A DNA stretch of 64,000 bases from Margaritispora aquatica. Its lineage: Eukaryota > Ascomycota > Leotiomycetes > Helotiales > Discinellaceae. The stretch is from the NCBI GenBank assembly GCA_007644065.1, contig VJWN01000007.1:2200167-2264166 (forward strand). The letters run 5' to 3'. Under the pieces are notes generated by a model. It was given only the letters and a program-made list of their open reading frames with translations. It did not search any database and was not told the DNA's origin. Shown here one piece after another: positions 12,563 through 25,325 of the stretch; the first letter of the stretch is position 1, and each line of letters opens with the position of its first letter. The position numbers and the translations under genes are program-made.

Positions 12563-13506
12563 ATGTCATCCTCAGATTTTGTGCTCTCACACTGCACTCC
12601 CGAAGATATTGAAGGCATGACTGAAGTATGTGAGTACTACCTTATTTAACTCTCAATTCTCAACTCTCATCACAAAAGGTGACACTTGAGAGATCCTTCC
12701 CTATTCACTTCACATGCCTTTCTCCTATATTCATACCACCCTCCAAACCCACCCAAACATCACCACCACCACTACCACCAACACCAAACTAACACCCCTC
12801 TTCCCCCAACAGACTCATCAGCATTCGCCCAAAACCCCATCGCGCATCTAACCTTCGTCGCCGTCCCACCCACCGAGCTCACGCGCTGGCTAAACGCCCG
12901 CTTCCTCACGAACCTGCACAAGCCCGAGATGCGAAACATCAAGATCGTCCACGGCCCCAGCAACACCATCGCCGCGTTCCTGCGGTACCAAATCCCGTAC
13001 ACCTTCTCGCCATCCGAGCTCGTGGAGCGCGAAGCGCAAAAGGTGTTCCGAGAGCAAGAGCGCAAAGAGGGACGAGATCCGAATTGGCCTGTCGGAGCGA
13101 ACCTCGAGATCTGTGATGAGAAATTTGGGCAGCTGGGCGCGAATTTGGAGAAGTTTGTGGATTTGGAGGATATGTATAGTGAGTTTCACTTCACTTTCTC
13201 GTTAAGCAGTTCTATGAATGTGTTAGCTGATGTAGGGATGGCATAGTTGCGCAGTTGCTAGCGACTTCGCCCGATTTTCAGCGGAAAGGCTTAGCGAGCA
13301 TGTTGCTGAGGCATGTGCTGGATCAAGCTGATAAAGAGGTGAGAAAATCGTACATTGAGGCGACGCCTGAGGGACATCCGGTGTATCGTAAACTGGGTTT
13401 CGAGGATGTAGCGCTCGTGGAAGTTGATTTGAAGAAGTGGGGTGGTAATACGATCGGGACGAATGTGTGTATGGTTCGAGAACCACAAGCACCTACACCA
13501 ATATAG
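12563..13506 (+). CDS. GNAT-family N-acetyltransferase
   Basis: This is an acetyl-CoA-dependent N-acetyltransferase of the fungal GNAT group; the acceptor is unknown. Exons are 12563-12629, 12813-13178 and 13247-13506, giving 230 aa. The first exon carries the opening of the fold (HCTPEDIEGMTEVY), joined across the intron to SSAFAQNPIAHLTF. The acetyl-CoA binding loop is in exon 3: LLATSPDFQRKGLASMLLRH, matching the R/Q-x-x-G-x-A pattern. It is followed by YIEATPEGHPVYRKLGFEDV, the usual C-terminal strand and helix. For the third exon I chose the acceptor at 13246 because it alone keeps the frame. Length is typical. Exon 2 is clearly richer in G+C than the flanking DNA. Confidence 0.88.
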
Positions 13507-13843
13507 AGAACGTAGAACTCCTGAATTAGCTGGAAACACTGCCCATGATCAAGAAAAGTGGAGATATAGGCAAGATGACATTGCTAAGTACTTGACGGCC
13601 CTTCAGTGTCGATTACCTCTTTATTCACCCCATTGACTGCAACAACCCAACGCCTGGTATTGTTCCTATCCTCCCTTAATGCAACCATGCAACCCAGATT
13701 CCCACACAAATGCCTCAAATGCTATGCAACAGTTGTCATCCTTCGTATGTCTTGCAGTACCCAAGTCAGCAGCACAAGCTCAATTGTCTCCTCAACGCCC
13801 TGACGCCGGCACCGAACCAACCCCCCAACATCCCCCTGGACCA
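13507..13843. other. Convergent spacer
   Basis: This 337-bp spacer lies between the 3' ends of the acetyltransferase and the family X polymerase. It should hold both 3' UTRs. I see no gene in it. Confidence 0.6.
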
Positions 13844-16339
13844 TTAACGAAGAATCCTCTGCTCAGGAGGGAAATAGGGAACGCCCAGAATGTCAAAAAT
13901 TCTCTTTTCATCAGCGCCCTCAACCAAAGTTCCTTCGTTAAGCTTTTCCCTGTTGTGACCTCGCAAAACATCCTTAAACAGACCCACCTGATTCAGACGC
14001 ATCCCTTTCTTACTTGATAGCAACCGAATGCTTCTATTGAAGTGATCATCTCCGGTAAAGTAGATCAAGGCGGCTCCCATCTGAGTTTCGGGAACGAGGA
14101 GGAAGTCGATCCGTCGCCAGATCGGATTTTCTGGACTGAGAATACATGCGCCATGCCATTTTGATCCACCCTCATCACGAGGTTCTGCCAGTGCGGCGAC
14201 GAGGAATCCTTGTTTGAATAGCTTCGCAACAAGGGTCTGTAAGAAGGGTAGTAGATCTTGGCTGGATCTGGTCCCTTCTTTGGTTATGAGCATATCGATG
14301 TCTCCGGAATCAGCGGCACCCCTCCTGTAACTGCCCATGATCATTGCAGTGACATGAGGGTCAATGATATCAACTGCTTTCTGAACAATCTCGCCTAAAG
14401 CAGTGACCTCTGCTCGTGGTATCCGGGTATTGAAGTCGTCATAATGCTCGATACCAATAATCTGCTTTGGGGTCAAATCTGCATGAGCTCTTAGATCATC
14501 TAGAGTCCTATATCCAGCTTGAGCCCATCTAGATGCAACGGAAAATCCGACGTTGTATATCTTGGTGAAATAATGTATGGTTTGGTCTGTTGGGTTGAGC
14601 TTCGCACTGTCGAGTCGACGAAGGTGATTCGTTTGAGCAATTTCTTCGATCTTTTTCGCCAGACGCTCGCCAATTCTGGGAAGCACAATGGCATCCTCGT
14701 AACATATAATTCTTGATGTTTGTTTCTTGAGGATTCCGACAGCTTGTCTGTATGCCCTTGTTCGCCACTCATCTCCGTACTGGCTGTAGTACTCAGCCAT
14801 TTGTTCCAATATTGAAATCGTGTGTTTGTTTGGATTCGACTCAAGTGTAATTCCAGTACCACCTTTCATGCAACCAAAGTTCTCCTGGTTTCGCATTCCC
14901 TTGTGCCTGGGCTTGGCTTTTGGTTTCGTCGAGGTGCGTGTTGCACTTTCCTCGTCAGTGGAACCTGCCTCTTCGCGGCCTTCGCTTGATGAAGGTCTTT
15001 CTGGATCGTCATCATCGACCGGTAGATGGCTTGTTCTCAAAACGATCGCAATACACTCATCAAGAGCATTTCCACGGGGCACATAAGCGATCGAAACGTC
15101 TTCACGAGTCTTGGTGATCACTGTAACGTTGTTATCTGCCTCATCTCGAAGAGCGGTCTCTTCAAAATTTGGAGCATCGACCTGAGTTGACTGTTGGCTT
15201 CGCGGTGGAGTATTCTTTTCTGCAATATCACCACCTTTGCGGGGTCTACCTTTCTTGATCTGACGTGACTCATCTGGTTCACGGATCATCTCATGCAGTT
15301 TTGAAGGTGGTTTGGGAGCTGGGACGACAGAGTAACGGTCTTGTTTCGGATCTAGAAGAGAGTTGAATTGAATGCAATGGAATGGATAATCCTCATTGAC
15401 AAGACAGATACTGCTTGGCAAGGAGTCGGCGTTGATCATTGGTGCGAGATACGCCATTACCTCCTCGTAACTGTTTCTTTTGTCGACAAAAACATGTGAG
15501 ATATCTATTGTCCACTGAAGAAGATAATTGTCAGCAGTATTTCATCGCTTAACTGTTGTCCTGAAGAATGTCCAGCCCTCTTATAAAAAGCTCAGATAGT
15601 CCATATAGCGTACCTCGGTTGCCCAAGTCGCCCCGTACTCAATAGCCCTTGCAATACGAGTTCGCCGCTCCTTCGCGATATCGTCGTTCGGGACGTAGAA
15701 GAAAGTTAACCCTGCAAGAACACGTTTGGGCTCTGGAGCTAATTTGATTTCTGGCTTTCGTTTTCTTTTGTTGCTCAATGCTGGCTTTTTGTTCAGCATA
15801 GAAGCAATACCAGAGCTGTTCTTCATAAAAACCGAGCCAATGACGGGCGTTGACACACTTCGAGTTGTGTCGAGTTTTGCCAACACTGGTGGAGTATCTT
15901 TAATTACAGAAGTACTTGGCATCGATAGCTCTGGGCCTGCTGACGGGGTTGATATATTGTAACGAAGTAAAGAAGTTATACGTGGAAGAAAAGGTGTTTC
16001 CTTCACAATGCTATCGACCAATATTGGCTCAGAGTTAGTGCGAAGAATAGTTGGTGTGGTTGTTTGTGATTGAGAGTGTTGTCGCCTCACTGCTGCGGGA
16101 ATTTGAGAAGACGACGGAGAAGACGATGGAAATGATGAAAACGATGAGGCTTGGAGCAGCAGAGATTTTCGAGATGTATTATTCCTTAGGATTATTCGAA
16201 GTTCGTCTGCTTCGTCTCTCTCTTCGTCATCGGACAGGTCATCTTTCAACGCGGAGAGCTGACGATAGAATTCATCTTTGTTTTTATCCTTCGTGATAAT
16301 TAGCTTATTTAATTTGAAGAGGGGGAAGTCTTCCACCAT
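13844..16339 (-). CDS. POL4: Family X DNA polymerase with N-terminal BRCT domain (Pol4/Pol lambda-like)
   Basis: This is a nuclear gap-filling polymerase expected to act in non-homologous end joining and base-excision repair. Exons on the minus strand are 16339-15614 and 15514-13844, giving 798 aa. After a long Ser-rich leader (about 215 residues) comes a BRCT domain that the intron splits (VLAGLTFFYVPND ... ATEWTIDISHVFVDKR). A low-complexity linker follows. The 8-kDa domain has a helix-hairpin-helix (LPRIGERLAKKIEEI), and the fingers follow (IYNVGFSVASRWAQAGYRTL). In the palm, GDIDMLIT supplies two catalytic aspartates and RRIDFLLVP the third. The motif that reads YFTGS in many relatives is YFTGD here. 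All three metal ligands are present, so it should be active. The start at 16339 is preferred over an upstream in-frame ATG at 16426. Confidence 0.9.
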
Positions 16340-16954
16340 TTTGATATCAGAATACAGAATAATTCTGCTCACGTTGTTAGACCGTGTATCTAGGTAGGTA
16401 TGGAGGCAACAAGATCGCGCTATCACGTGTGGAAAGATGGTGTTGACCCAACTCTAGAAAGGATGGAATTTAGAGTGTCAACAAGGCAACCACCGAACCG
16501 AGCCAATGAAATCTAGGCTGTCTGTTCTTCATGCTTCCAGGCTGGCTAAATTCTTCCTCGTCAAAGACAAAACCTAGCCAATATATAAGTATCCAAATAT
16601 CGTCAAGTATTCAAAGGGAACTTTCTCTTGATAAGTTCTTTCTATATTTTCCAATTCTTTAAACATTTTCCACATTCCAAAGCGGTATCCCTACGTTCTA
16701 TCCAGCACCATCAAGACGAATTTGGCCAGCCTTGGCTCTGAAACCTCCACCGCACGCCATGTTGCTATAACTGCTTAAGATTCATGAGATGGTCTATTTG
16801 AATGTTTTGGATTTATCGATACGGGGATTTCAGGAAACTAGGAAGTGTTCTGAAGTGTGTCCATGAGGTGGTTATTCTGAATATACCTTAGAATTATGTC
16901 TTGACAAGTAGATATGAGCTGATCCAACATGCATTAGACTTTGGAATATTTATA
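16340..16954. other. Intergenic spacer with polymerase promoter
   Basis: This spacer contains the promoter side of the family X polymerase and the 3' end of the Trs65 gene. I see no ORF or repeat worth reporting. Confidence 0.55.
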
Positions 16955-18919
16955 TTAGGATTCTACCAAAGGAGATACCAATATGCTTGGCAAATCCTTG
17001 ATATCTACGTGCTCTTGTGTGCCCAAATCTACAACTCTCACTGCCTCAATACCAACAATGCCCACTTTCAATGCTGTGAATTTAAGCTCGACTTCATAAC
17101 AAGCCGAAGGCGCCAGAGGCCCTACTCTGGTATCTGTGCTCAGGCATATGATTTCGGATGGTTCCATAGCAGAATTCCTTTGCATGGCATAAATGATATT
17201 TTCGTCGACGACCGCATCTGCAACTTTAGGGTCTTTCTTACCATAGCCGGTAGAAGGAGGTCGAGTGACCCGCGCTTCATTCCGTCGCCTTTTAGGTATC
17301 ACGACCAACGCCAATTTTCGTGGACGATCGGACCGATTTACTATGAAAACCGACCATACGAACGGAACCCCTGGGTAGATGGGAATATCGTCGCGTGGTC
17401 CGGTAAAGGTCATTGTGACGCCAAAGTCGGCGACAGAAGGATTTCGCGAGTGGCGAGTGGTGATATCCACAGATGGTAGTGCATCCGGATGATTAAGAGC
17501 AAGTGATGGGGGCGCAACTATAGCATCAAATGTAGATCCAATAGAGAGGTGTGCAGGCCTGTGAGGTCGTTGAATTGGCTAATCAGAGGTTAGCTATAAT
17601 AAATGTGTAGGTAATGATGTGAGTCTGGCAGGGAGCTGCTACGAACCTGAGTGGGGTGGCCGAAGCCTGGATTCACTGGAGGTGTGAAGTCAAGCGAAGT
17701 TGTCCAATGCATAAGAATCTTGGGCTGACACAACTCGGATATCAATGCAGTTGCTTCAATCGTTATATCAAGAGCGCGTAGCTGAGATTTGTTTGTTGGA
17801 TCCAAATCGTCTGCTATGACGCGGTACAAGAACGTAATATCATCTTGAGGCAGAGTTTTAATCGGAAGTAGCATACCAGAGATTGCATTCAAGTCTTCGA
17901 TATTGCCGCCATTGATCTTGATGTCAACCTTGTTAAGCGAAACTTGACAGTTGGCGAAAGGCGTGATATCAATGTCCAATGAAACCACTACTGAAGGGTT
18001 GGTAGGGGTGATGTTCGGTCTAGAATATCGCACACGAGCGTTGATTGCTGGATACACTTTGACTGACTGCCGTGAGATGTTCTTCAGAGGTCGCATAAGA
18101 TCTCTAGCAGCTTGTGTTGCCGGAGCTACACTTGACACCCGCAAGGCGGAAAGCCTTGGTTTGATACCACCCATAGCTGGGTCAACACTGAATGCCTAAG
18201 TAGTAATGTGAGAGGTATTCGCCTTTATAGATAGAACTCATGTCTTACCTCAAGCAAGTTAATACCGGATGGTATCTGAGATGGCAGATATTCTTCTCGA
18301 AGAGAATCACTATGAAGCTGCTCAGCAGGCTTGAGATTTGCCGTGGCGGAGAAGACAAGTGATGGATTTTGAAGACGAAGCCTAGGTCTCACCAGAAAAG
18401 CAGACATCTTCCAGACAATAAGAATGTGGCCCCTGGCGCTACTCTCTCTGCTGTCCGCTGGACCCTGAACTATTATATAGGGATCTTGCCCATCTTGCAC
18501 AGTCCCATTGTAGATGACTTCTTGTCCAGGAGATATTTCATGCGTTTCGGGATTTGAATTGACAACCTGTGCCTCGAGATGTATAACCAGTCTGCCTAAA
18601 TATGATCGCAAGGTTCGTTCATCAAAATAAGGAGTTTGTAAAACGACGTATACATTGATAGTCTCATCTATGATCTATGAATGAGTAAGACACAGAGCTT
18701 TAACTTCAACGGACAGGACTGACCAAAATACAAGGCGTGCCTCTGTGGTATTGAAGCTAGAGGAGAGTCTGTTCCCTCATCTAATCTCTGGACAGAACCA
18801 CTCAGAGCTTCTTCGATATTGAGGTCGTTATCTAGGGGTATGATGGTATCCAGGATAGAGGTTTCGGCAAATTCGATGCTGCCTCGAGGACGATCTTCCT
18901 CCTCATCGGACCCTGCCAT
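16955..18919 (-). CDS. TRS65: TRAPPII complex subunit Trs65
   Basis: Trs65 is a TRAPPII-specific subunit. TRAPPII is the exchange factor that activates Ypt/Rab GTPases at the late Golgi. Exons on the minus strand are 18919-18724, 18667-18249, 18195-17647 and 17578-16955, giving 595 aa. The acceptor of exon 2 was chosen to restore YFDETINVYVVLQTPYFDE. The C-terminal third carries the family's conserved block: IVAPPSLALNHPDALPSVD, then FGVTMTFTGPRDDIP, then FVWSVFIVNRSDRPRKLALV and VIPKRRR, on an Ig-like beta fold. The N-terminus is acidic (MAGSDEEEDR). It shares a 394-bp divergent promoter with PRP40. The assignment rests on recognising the C-terminal block. Confidence 0.85.
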
Positions 18920-19313
18920 TGTACTGCTTGCAGTCCATACAGCTACACCATGTGAAGCAGATGCCCAAACTCTCCAAACTCAACAATGCCAATGCGACTT
19001 CGTCAATAGAAATTTTGTACCGACAGCTGATTTTTCAGTATCAGGGATAGAAAGAAGAATTGGATCCCTTCAGTAGATATCCTAATTGTGTAAATGAATG
19101 ACGTGCACTGTGTTCAGTTATGTGAATAGAGTAATGTTGAATGCATCAGTGAATGGAGCCAATTGACGCTAACCTCTTTTAGACAGCTGCGATCTGTAAA
19201 AAGTTCCCTTGGAGTGCACCAACGATTTCGCGCGACTCCACGTCCGACTTTCTCTTTACTTTAATTCTATTCATTCCACCAAGGAGCCATACCACTAAAG
19301 ATCGATCGCCATC
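18920..19313. promoter_or_regulatory. Divergent promoter region TRS65 / PRP40
   Basis: These 394 bp separate the start codons of two divergent housekeeping genes, so both core promoters and 5' UTRs must lie here. I see no clear TATA box. The assignment is by position only. Confidence 0.6.
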
Positions 19314-21934
19314 ATGAATGGTATGAATGGGATGAACGGCCATGTTGCTGCACCTCCCTTGTGGCAAGAGGCTCGCAATGCAGATGGTCGCGTCTACTAC
19401 TACAACACAATTACGAAAGCTACGCAATGGACCAAGCCCGAGGATCTTATGAGCCCAGCAGAGGTAAGACTTCATTTCAATGCCATCAAGCTTGTACTCA
19501 TACAATCAGCGCGCGCTGGCGAACCAACCCTGGAAGGAATACACTGCTGAAGGGGGAAGAAAATACTGGTATAACACAGAGACCAAGCAGAGTTCGTGGG
19601 AAATGCCAGACGCCTACAAGGACGCTCTTGCCAAAGATGCGCCAGTAACAGCACCTGTTGCACCGTATGTTATTCCAGCGAGTGCGGATTCTGTCTTTTA
19701 TCTTACTGATGATTCCCTACAGAGCAGCGCCAACATTTGTAGCTGGAGGCGGCTTTTCTAATTCACAATTTGACAGAGATAGCGAACCACTTGGGGAATC
19801 TCGTCAAATTGCGTATGGTAACGATGTCAATGGTAGCCGCGCTCAAAACTTTGTCCCAGCCAATACTGACCCAAATTATTCGACATTCGAAGAAGGCGAA
19901 AGTGCATTCTTGAAACTGCTCCGGCGCAATAATGTTGATCCTTCTTGGACTTGGGATCAGACGTTACGTGCCATCATCAAGGATCCCCAGTATAGAGCAT
20001 TGAAAGATCCGAGACATCGCAAGGCTGCATTTGAGAAATATGCAGTGGAAGTACGTCTTCAAGAGAAGGATCGGGCCAAAGATAGACTTGAGAAACTTCG
20101 AAAGGATTTTGCCACTATGCTAAAGAGCCACCCAGAGATCAAGCACTACACTCGATGGAAGACAGCCAGACCAATCATTGCTGGTGAGACCATCTTCAGA
20201 TCTTCCAACGATGATGACGAGCGCCGGCAGTTATTCGAGGACTACATTATTGAGCTCAAGAAAGCCAATCACGAAAAGGAGCTTTCAATGCGGAAATCAG
20301 CGCTGGACGAACTTGTTGGTATTCTCCAGGATTTGCAACTGGAACCTTTCACACGTTGGTCTGTAGCACAAGGTATCCTTCAGTCCAACGAGCGATTCCA
20401 AGATGACCAAAAATTCAAGTCACTCAGTAAAACCGATCTTCTAACAGCATTTGAAAACCATATCAAAGTTCTGGAAAAGGATTTCAACGACGCACGCCAA
20501 CTGGAGAAGAACCAGAAGGCCAGAAAGGAACGCCAGAATCGGGATCGCTTTGCGAGTTTGTTACAAGAATTGAAGGCCAGCAAGAAGATTAGAGCTGGTT
20601 CAAAGTGGACCGAGCTGTATCCTGTAATTTCTGCTGATGTTAGATTTCAAGCGATGCTGGGCCAGTCAGGTTCCAAACCAATGGACATGTTCTGGGACAT
20701 TGTAGAAGAAGAAGAACGCGCTCTACGTACTACACGGAATCGAGTAATGGATGTTATGGAGGTAAGAGGTTTTGATTAGCCTTAGCATGCATACTTACTA
20801 ACCTCCCCAGGACAAGGGTCACGAAATCCACCAGAAGATTACATTTGATGAATTTCTTGGTTGGATGCAAATTGATCGGCGGACTGCTAACCTAGATCGA
20901 GAGGACCTGGCCCTTATTTTTGAAAGGGTAATTGCCCTAACTTATATTTGCAGTCCAAATGCTAATGTTGTTGCAGATGCATGAAAAGGCCTCGCGCCGA
21001 AGTGAGGATGACAAACACCATGCAGAACGCCAACAACGCCGCCAAATTGATGCTCTGAGATCTGTATTAAAGCGCCTCGAGCCACCCGTCCGCATTGATG
21101 ATACATATGAAAAGGTTCGACCTCGGATTGAGAAGTCTTCAGAGTATCTAGCAATTTCTACTGAATCTGCTCGTCGATCTGCCTTTGACAAATTTATCAG
21201 GCGGCTGAAGGAGAAGGAGGAAGATTTTGAAAAGGATCGTATGAAGCGTCGTGAGAGAGATTCCGTTGATCGTCCCTCGCATAGGGATAGAGACAGAGGT
21301 GAGAGAATCCACCGTACAACAGGTCGTCATACTAGGACAAGTCGTAGTCCAGAGCCGGATGCTTACGAGGCAGATCGTCGCAAGGCGATTGCCGATCGTG
21401 AGAAGAATTACCGGAAGTCTAGTGTTGCAGATACTCTGCTTTCCCCTGGCCGTCGAGGTGACCGCATGGACCGTGATCGGGAGCGAGATCGTGACCGAGG
21501 TCGGGAAATGGACTTAGACAAGCCTCATCGCAGTAGGCGTGAAGATTCAATGAGCCACTACGATCGAGAAAGACGTGATCGGGAGAATGAACGAGAGAAG
21601 ATGTATCGCAGAAGAGGCGATCCCAGAGGAAGCATCGATGAGTTGCCATATGGTGATGATAGACCCAGTGTGCGAAGAAGACGCGCTGACAGTGATGCTG
21701 AAAGCACTGGTAGTGGCAGAGCTACAAAGGTAAAATGGTTCTACTGAAAGATCTGTAGCAAATTCCGCTGACACTAAACCGCAGAGATCAAGAAGAGAGA
21801 TTACACCACGTGAGCGCTCCCCGGTCCCTTCTCGTGATCGACGTCGCAAAGTTACACCTCCACCAGCACTTCCAGCCAAGGAAGAAGCAGCAGTCCATTC
21901 CGGCAGTGAAGAGGGCGAGATTGAAGAAGAGTGA
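19314..21934 (+). CDS. PRP40: Pre-mRNA splicing factor Prp40 (WW-FF protein)
   Basis: Prp40 is a U1 snRNP component that bridges the 5' splice site and branch-point proteins. Exons are 19314-19463, 19510-19664, 19723-20761, 20811-20927, 20977-21729 and 21785-21934, giving 787 aa. Two WW domains lie at about residues 13-43 (LWQEARNADGRVYYYNT) and 56-86 (PWKEYTAEGGRKYWYNTE). Several FF domains follow from about 130, the first around FLKLLRRNNVDPSWTWDQTL. The last 200 residues are an Arg/Asp/Ser-rich tail (RDRERDRDRGREM and similar), which looks like an RS-type extension, and the end is acidic (GEEGEIEEE type). Splicing the last intron is supported because it turns an early stop into an open tail ending at 21934. 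It is convergent with RLI1. Confidence 0.93.
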
Positions 21935-22534
21935 TCGAGTGGCGATACAAGTGTGGCTTTGGCTAAGGGGAGACAACATCAACCAGCAACGTCAGAATCA
22001 GTACGTATCGCAAATATCAATACGTTTCCGGGCATGATGACTTTGGCAGCCAGGCACCTTCGAGAAGCAGTAGACATGAGCATATTAAGGTGGTTTGGTA
22101 GATGAATGAGGGAAAATCACAGGGGCAAAAAGTACTTTTCGGTGTGTATCTGCCTCTCCTGAGCACTCTTTCCGTTACTTAGTACCATTTGGCACATACC
22201 CACCATTCCAATGTAATAAAACCAATGTCAATCATATGATATCATTCGTGCCAATGCATTTGTGCATCCTGACGGCGCTCGCTCACTTGTCCATCACCCC
22301 TCGGTCCACAGTGATATAAACCATGTTGATAACACAACAAGAGGTGAATATCCTTGTGGGATCAGGTAACAGGGAACAGAACGCCGTCGCCATCGTTAGT
22401 CGTCTGGCTCATCTTCATCACTTGACGCCTTTTCCTCATCCTGAGAACCATGCCCAACCCCATGTGATGCAATATCCTTGACGCCTACGAATGCGATGTA
22501 ATTTTGGGGAAAGCAGTCATTGTGATTGCCCTCT
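21935..22534. other. Convergent spacer PRP40 / RLI1
   Basis: The spacer holds the 3' UTRs of two convergent genes. The stretch 22390-22530 has no coding frame on either strand that joins the neighbours. Confidence 0.55.
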
Positions 22535-24822
22535 TTAACTTCTAGCCGGCTTCACTGCCGGGGGAGCATCTTTTGATGTGTCCTCCTCCAAGAAGAACTG
22601 ATGAAAATGTCAGTAAACTCTCATTAATTAATATGAATCATCAAACTTACGTAGTTGCCATTCAACTTTTGTTCTTGGTCCAGCTGTGAGTTTAACTTAT
22701 TGATGCGTGGCCTAAAGTTGGTTGGATCACGACGGAAAGTGACATCGAGGTTCTTCAAAAACTTATTGCACCCAGTGAGCAAAGATTCAGGCGTGTTGGC
22801 GCGAGCATCAATTCCTGGCTCACCGTCAAAGACGATAACTCGGTCTGCCAAATATGTAGCCATGATGAAATCGTGCTCGACGACAAATGCAGTCTTCTTT
22901 GAGTGCATGATGAATCTCTTAATAACACGAGCGGCAATGATACGTTGTTCTGAGTCCAGGTAGGCGGAAGGCTCATCAATAAGGTAGATGTCAGCTGGAA
23001 GACCAAGCGCAAGAACAATGGCAACGCGCTGCAATTCACCACCTGACAAAGTCTTGACCTCTTGGTCGATGAACTCATCAAGCTTCAGTGGTTTGACCAC
23101 ATCAGTTTGGAATTGAGGGAGCAAGAAAGCAGTCTTGATCTTCTTGAAGAAGAGTTGTCGCACGGTTCCTTCAAACTTTGGTGTAATCTTCTGTGGCTTC
23201 ATGCTGACCTTCATACCTGGTACTTTTTGGTTGCCATCAGGTTGCAATGCACCAGCCAGCATCTTACAAAATGTTGTCTTGCCGGTACCATTCTCTCCCA
23301 TCATAACAATGATCTCAGAGTCAGTAAAATCACCCTCGTCAATTGTCAGGTGGAAGTTGCCCATGGTCTTTTCCATAGATGGGTACGTGAAGGCACGCGA
23401 ACGGTCGGCCATAAACTCATCCGCAGCCTCAGCAATTCGGAAAGTCAAAGATTCCTCTCTGAAACGCAAGTTCTCGGTAGGAATGTTGCCATCTAGGAAG
23501 ATATTGATGCCTTCTCGCACAGATGCAGGCAAAGTCACAACACCATAAACAGCAGGCTTGCCGTAGAGCACACAAATAAAATCTGACAGGTAATCGAGGA
23601 CTGACAAATCGTGTTCAACGCAAATCACATAGTCATCTGGTCGTAGCAGCGATCGAATGATCTTAGCAGCGCTGAGACGTTGCTTGACATCCAAGTAAGA
23701 CGAAGGCTCATCAAACATATATCTAGTGAGATAAATCAGCCAAGCTATCAGGAGAAGAATATACCAGTGCTTACACGTCAGCTTGTTGAACACAGACAGT
23801 TCCAATAGCAAATCTTTGAAGTTCTCCACCTGAAAGCAGGTTTACATCTCTGTCCATAATATGATTCAGCTCTGGTAGAAGAGTTAGCAGTTGACTCTCT
23901 TTTTCTCTTGCCGGTTCTTACCAAGAACATCGAGGACCTCCTTCAAGTTATCCAGTGTAGCATTGCCTTCGATGAGTGTGCGGACGGTCTTGTCTGGACC
24001 TCTGATGGCTTTTGGGATTCGATCAACATACTGCGGCTTAACGATAGCCTTGAGGTCGTCCTCGAGAATCTTTGTGAAGTAGTCTAGCCAAATGTCAGTA
24101 AATATTCATTTAAAATTGTAATAATTAGCACTGACTTTGAAGTTCAGAGCCCCGGAAGTGCTTGATAACATCTTGCCAGTCTGGAGGATTATCATATCTT
24201 CCCAGATTGGGCTTTAGCTTTCCACTGAGAATTTTCAGAGCAGTACTCTTTCCAATACCGTTCGAGCCAACCAAACCCAAAACCTGTCCTGGACGTGGCG
24301 TTGGGAGACGATGAAGTTTGAAGCTGTTAGCCGAGTATCTGTGGGTGATCTGAGACTCAAGATTGGTAGGCAAATTGATGATATTGATGGCTCCGAATGG
24401 GCATTTCTTTGGGCAGATACCGCATCCAATACACAGATTTTCCGAAATAAACGCGATCTTTGCTTCAGGGGTGACTTCGATACAAAGACGTCCACTGCGA
24501 ACTACCGGGCATGATTTCTTGCATTCTTGACGGCATTTCTAATTAATAGCATCAGCAGTGAACAATAGTTTCCGGTACATTATGGCAGCATACCTTAGGC
24601 TTGCACTGTGGTGTTCGATGATTTGTTAGTATGTAAACTCCTCTCTGTGGCGGGGTATGGTGGGGTTATTTTATTCGCACCTTGTCAGAACTGATGATGG
24701 CGATACTAAAGAGAATAAATCAGTAAAGTCCTGCCTTGAGTGATGCTTCTTTGCTTCATTTTCTAAAGGACTTGAATTGAGACTTATCAGATAAGCACAT
24801 ACCGAGTAAGTTTGTCAGACAT
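22535..24822 (-). CDS. RLI1: ABCE1/Rli1, ribosome-recycling iron-sulfur ABC ATPase
   Basis: Rli1 splits ribosomes after termination and acts in 40S initiation complexes; it is cytosolic and needs two 4Fe-4S clusters. Eight minus-strand exons: 24822-24803, 24705-24681, 24605-24594, 24538-24136, 24083-23922, 23871-23775, 23722-22651, 22597-22535, giving 617 aa, the usual length. The tiny exons 1-4 build the first cluster site ([15 protein letters not shown]). The second ferredoxin motif is [18 protein letters not shown]1 has GSNGIGKST and [15 protein letters not shown]2 has GENGTGKTT and [12 protein letters not shown]. Each is followed by a DEPSSYLD or DEPSAYLD Walker B and a VEHD switch. The last exon adds a 20-residue tail. 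It shares a divergent promoter with CHD1. Confidence 0.96.
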
Positions 24823-25325
24823 CGTTGCGGTTGCGGTTGCGGTTGTTCTTAGACAACAAGAGCCAAATATCGTCCTTGTAAAAATCGCCCTCTGAATATG
24901 CGCCGAGATGGGTCGTTCGTGGTCGCAGATGTACTGCAGAAGAGAAGATGGGCGCAGATGGTAGCACAATAGACCCGAGGCGTATGTACCTAATAATCGA
25001 CGGATTTCTATCAAAGTTCAAAGTAAATAGAATTATGATCGTGAACTGGCTACAAGAAAATCAATGTATGTGCAAGCCCAGTCCAATGCTAATCGCATTC
25101 TGGCAGTTTGTGACTGGCTGACAAGGTCGCTTGTGAGTGGTGGATCAGCCGAGCCCAGAACAACCACCGACTGCCGTACCATACCCTTCGCTCAAGCTCT
25201 CCAGTGCACTCTCCACATCTCAGAAACAGTATTCACAACTCTTACACCCAGAACCATACTACACTCCAGCCAAATTATTTCTTCCACAATAGAAATTCAT
25301 CTGCCTCAAAGGGGGGTCCTTCATC
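24823..25325. promoter_or_regulatory. Divergent promoter region RLI1 / CHD1
   Basis: These 503 bp separate two divergent start codons and must carry both promoters. A GTTGCG hexamer repeat (24824-24846) sits directly against the RLI1 start, in its 5' UTR. I see no other clear element. Confidence 0.6.
24824..24846. repeat. GTTGCG tandem repeat in the RLI1 5' UTR
   Basis: Three and a half GTTGCG units lie within 25 bases upstream of the RLI1 start codon. Confidence 0.7.
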
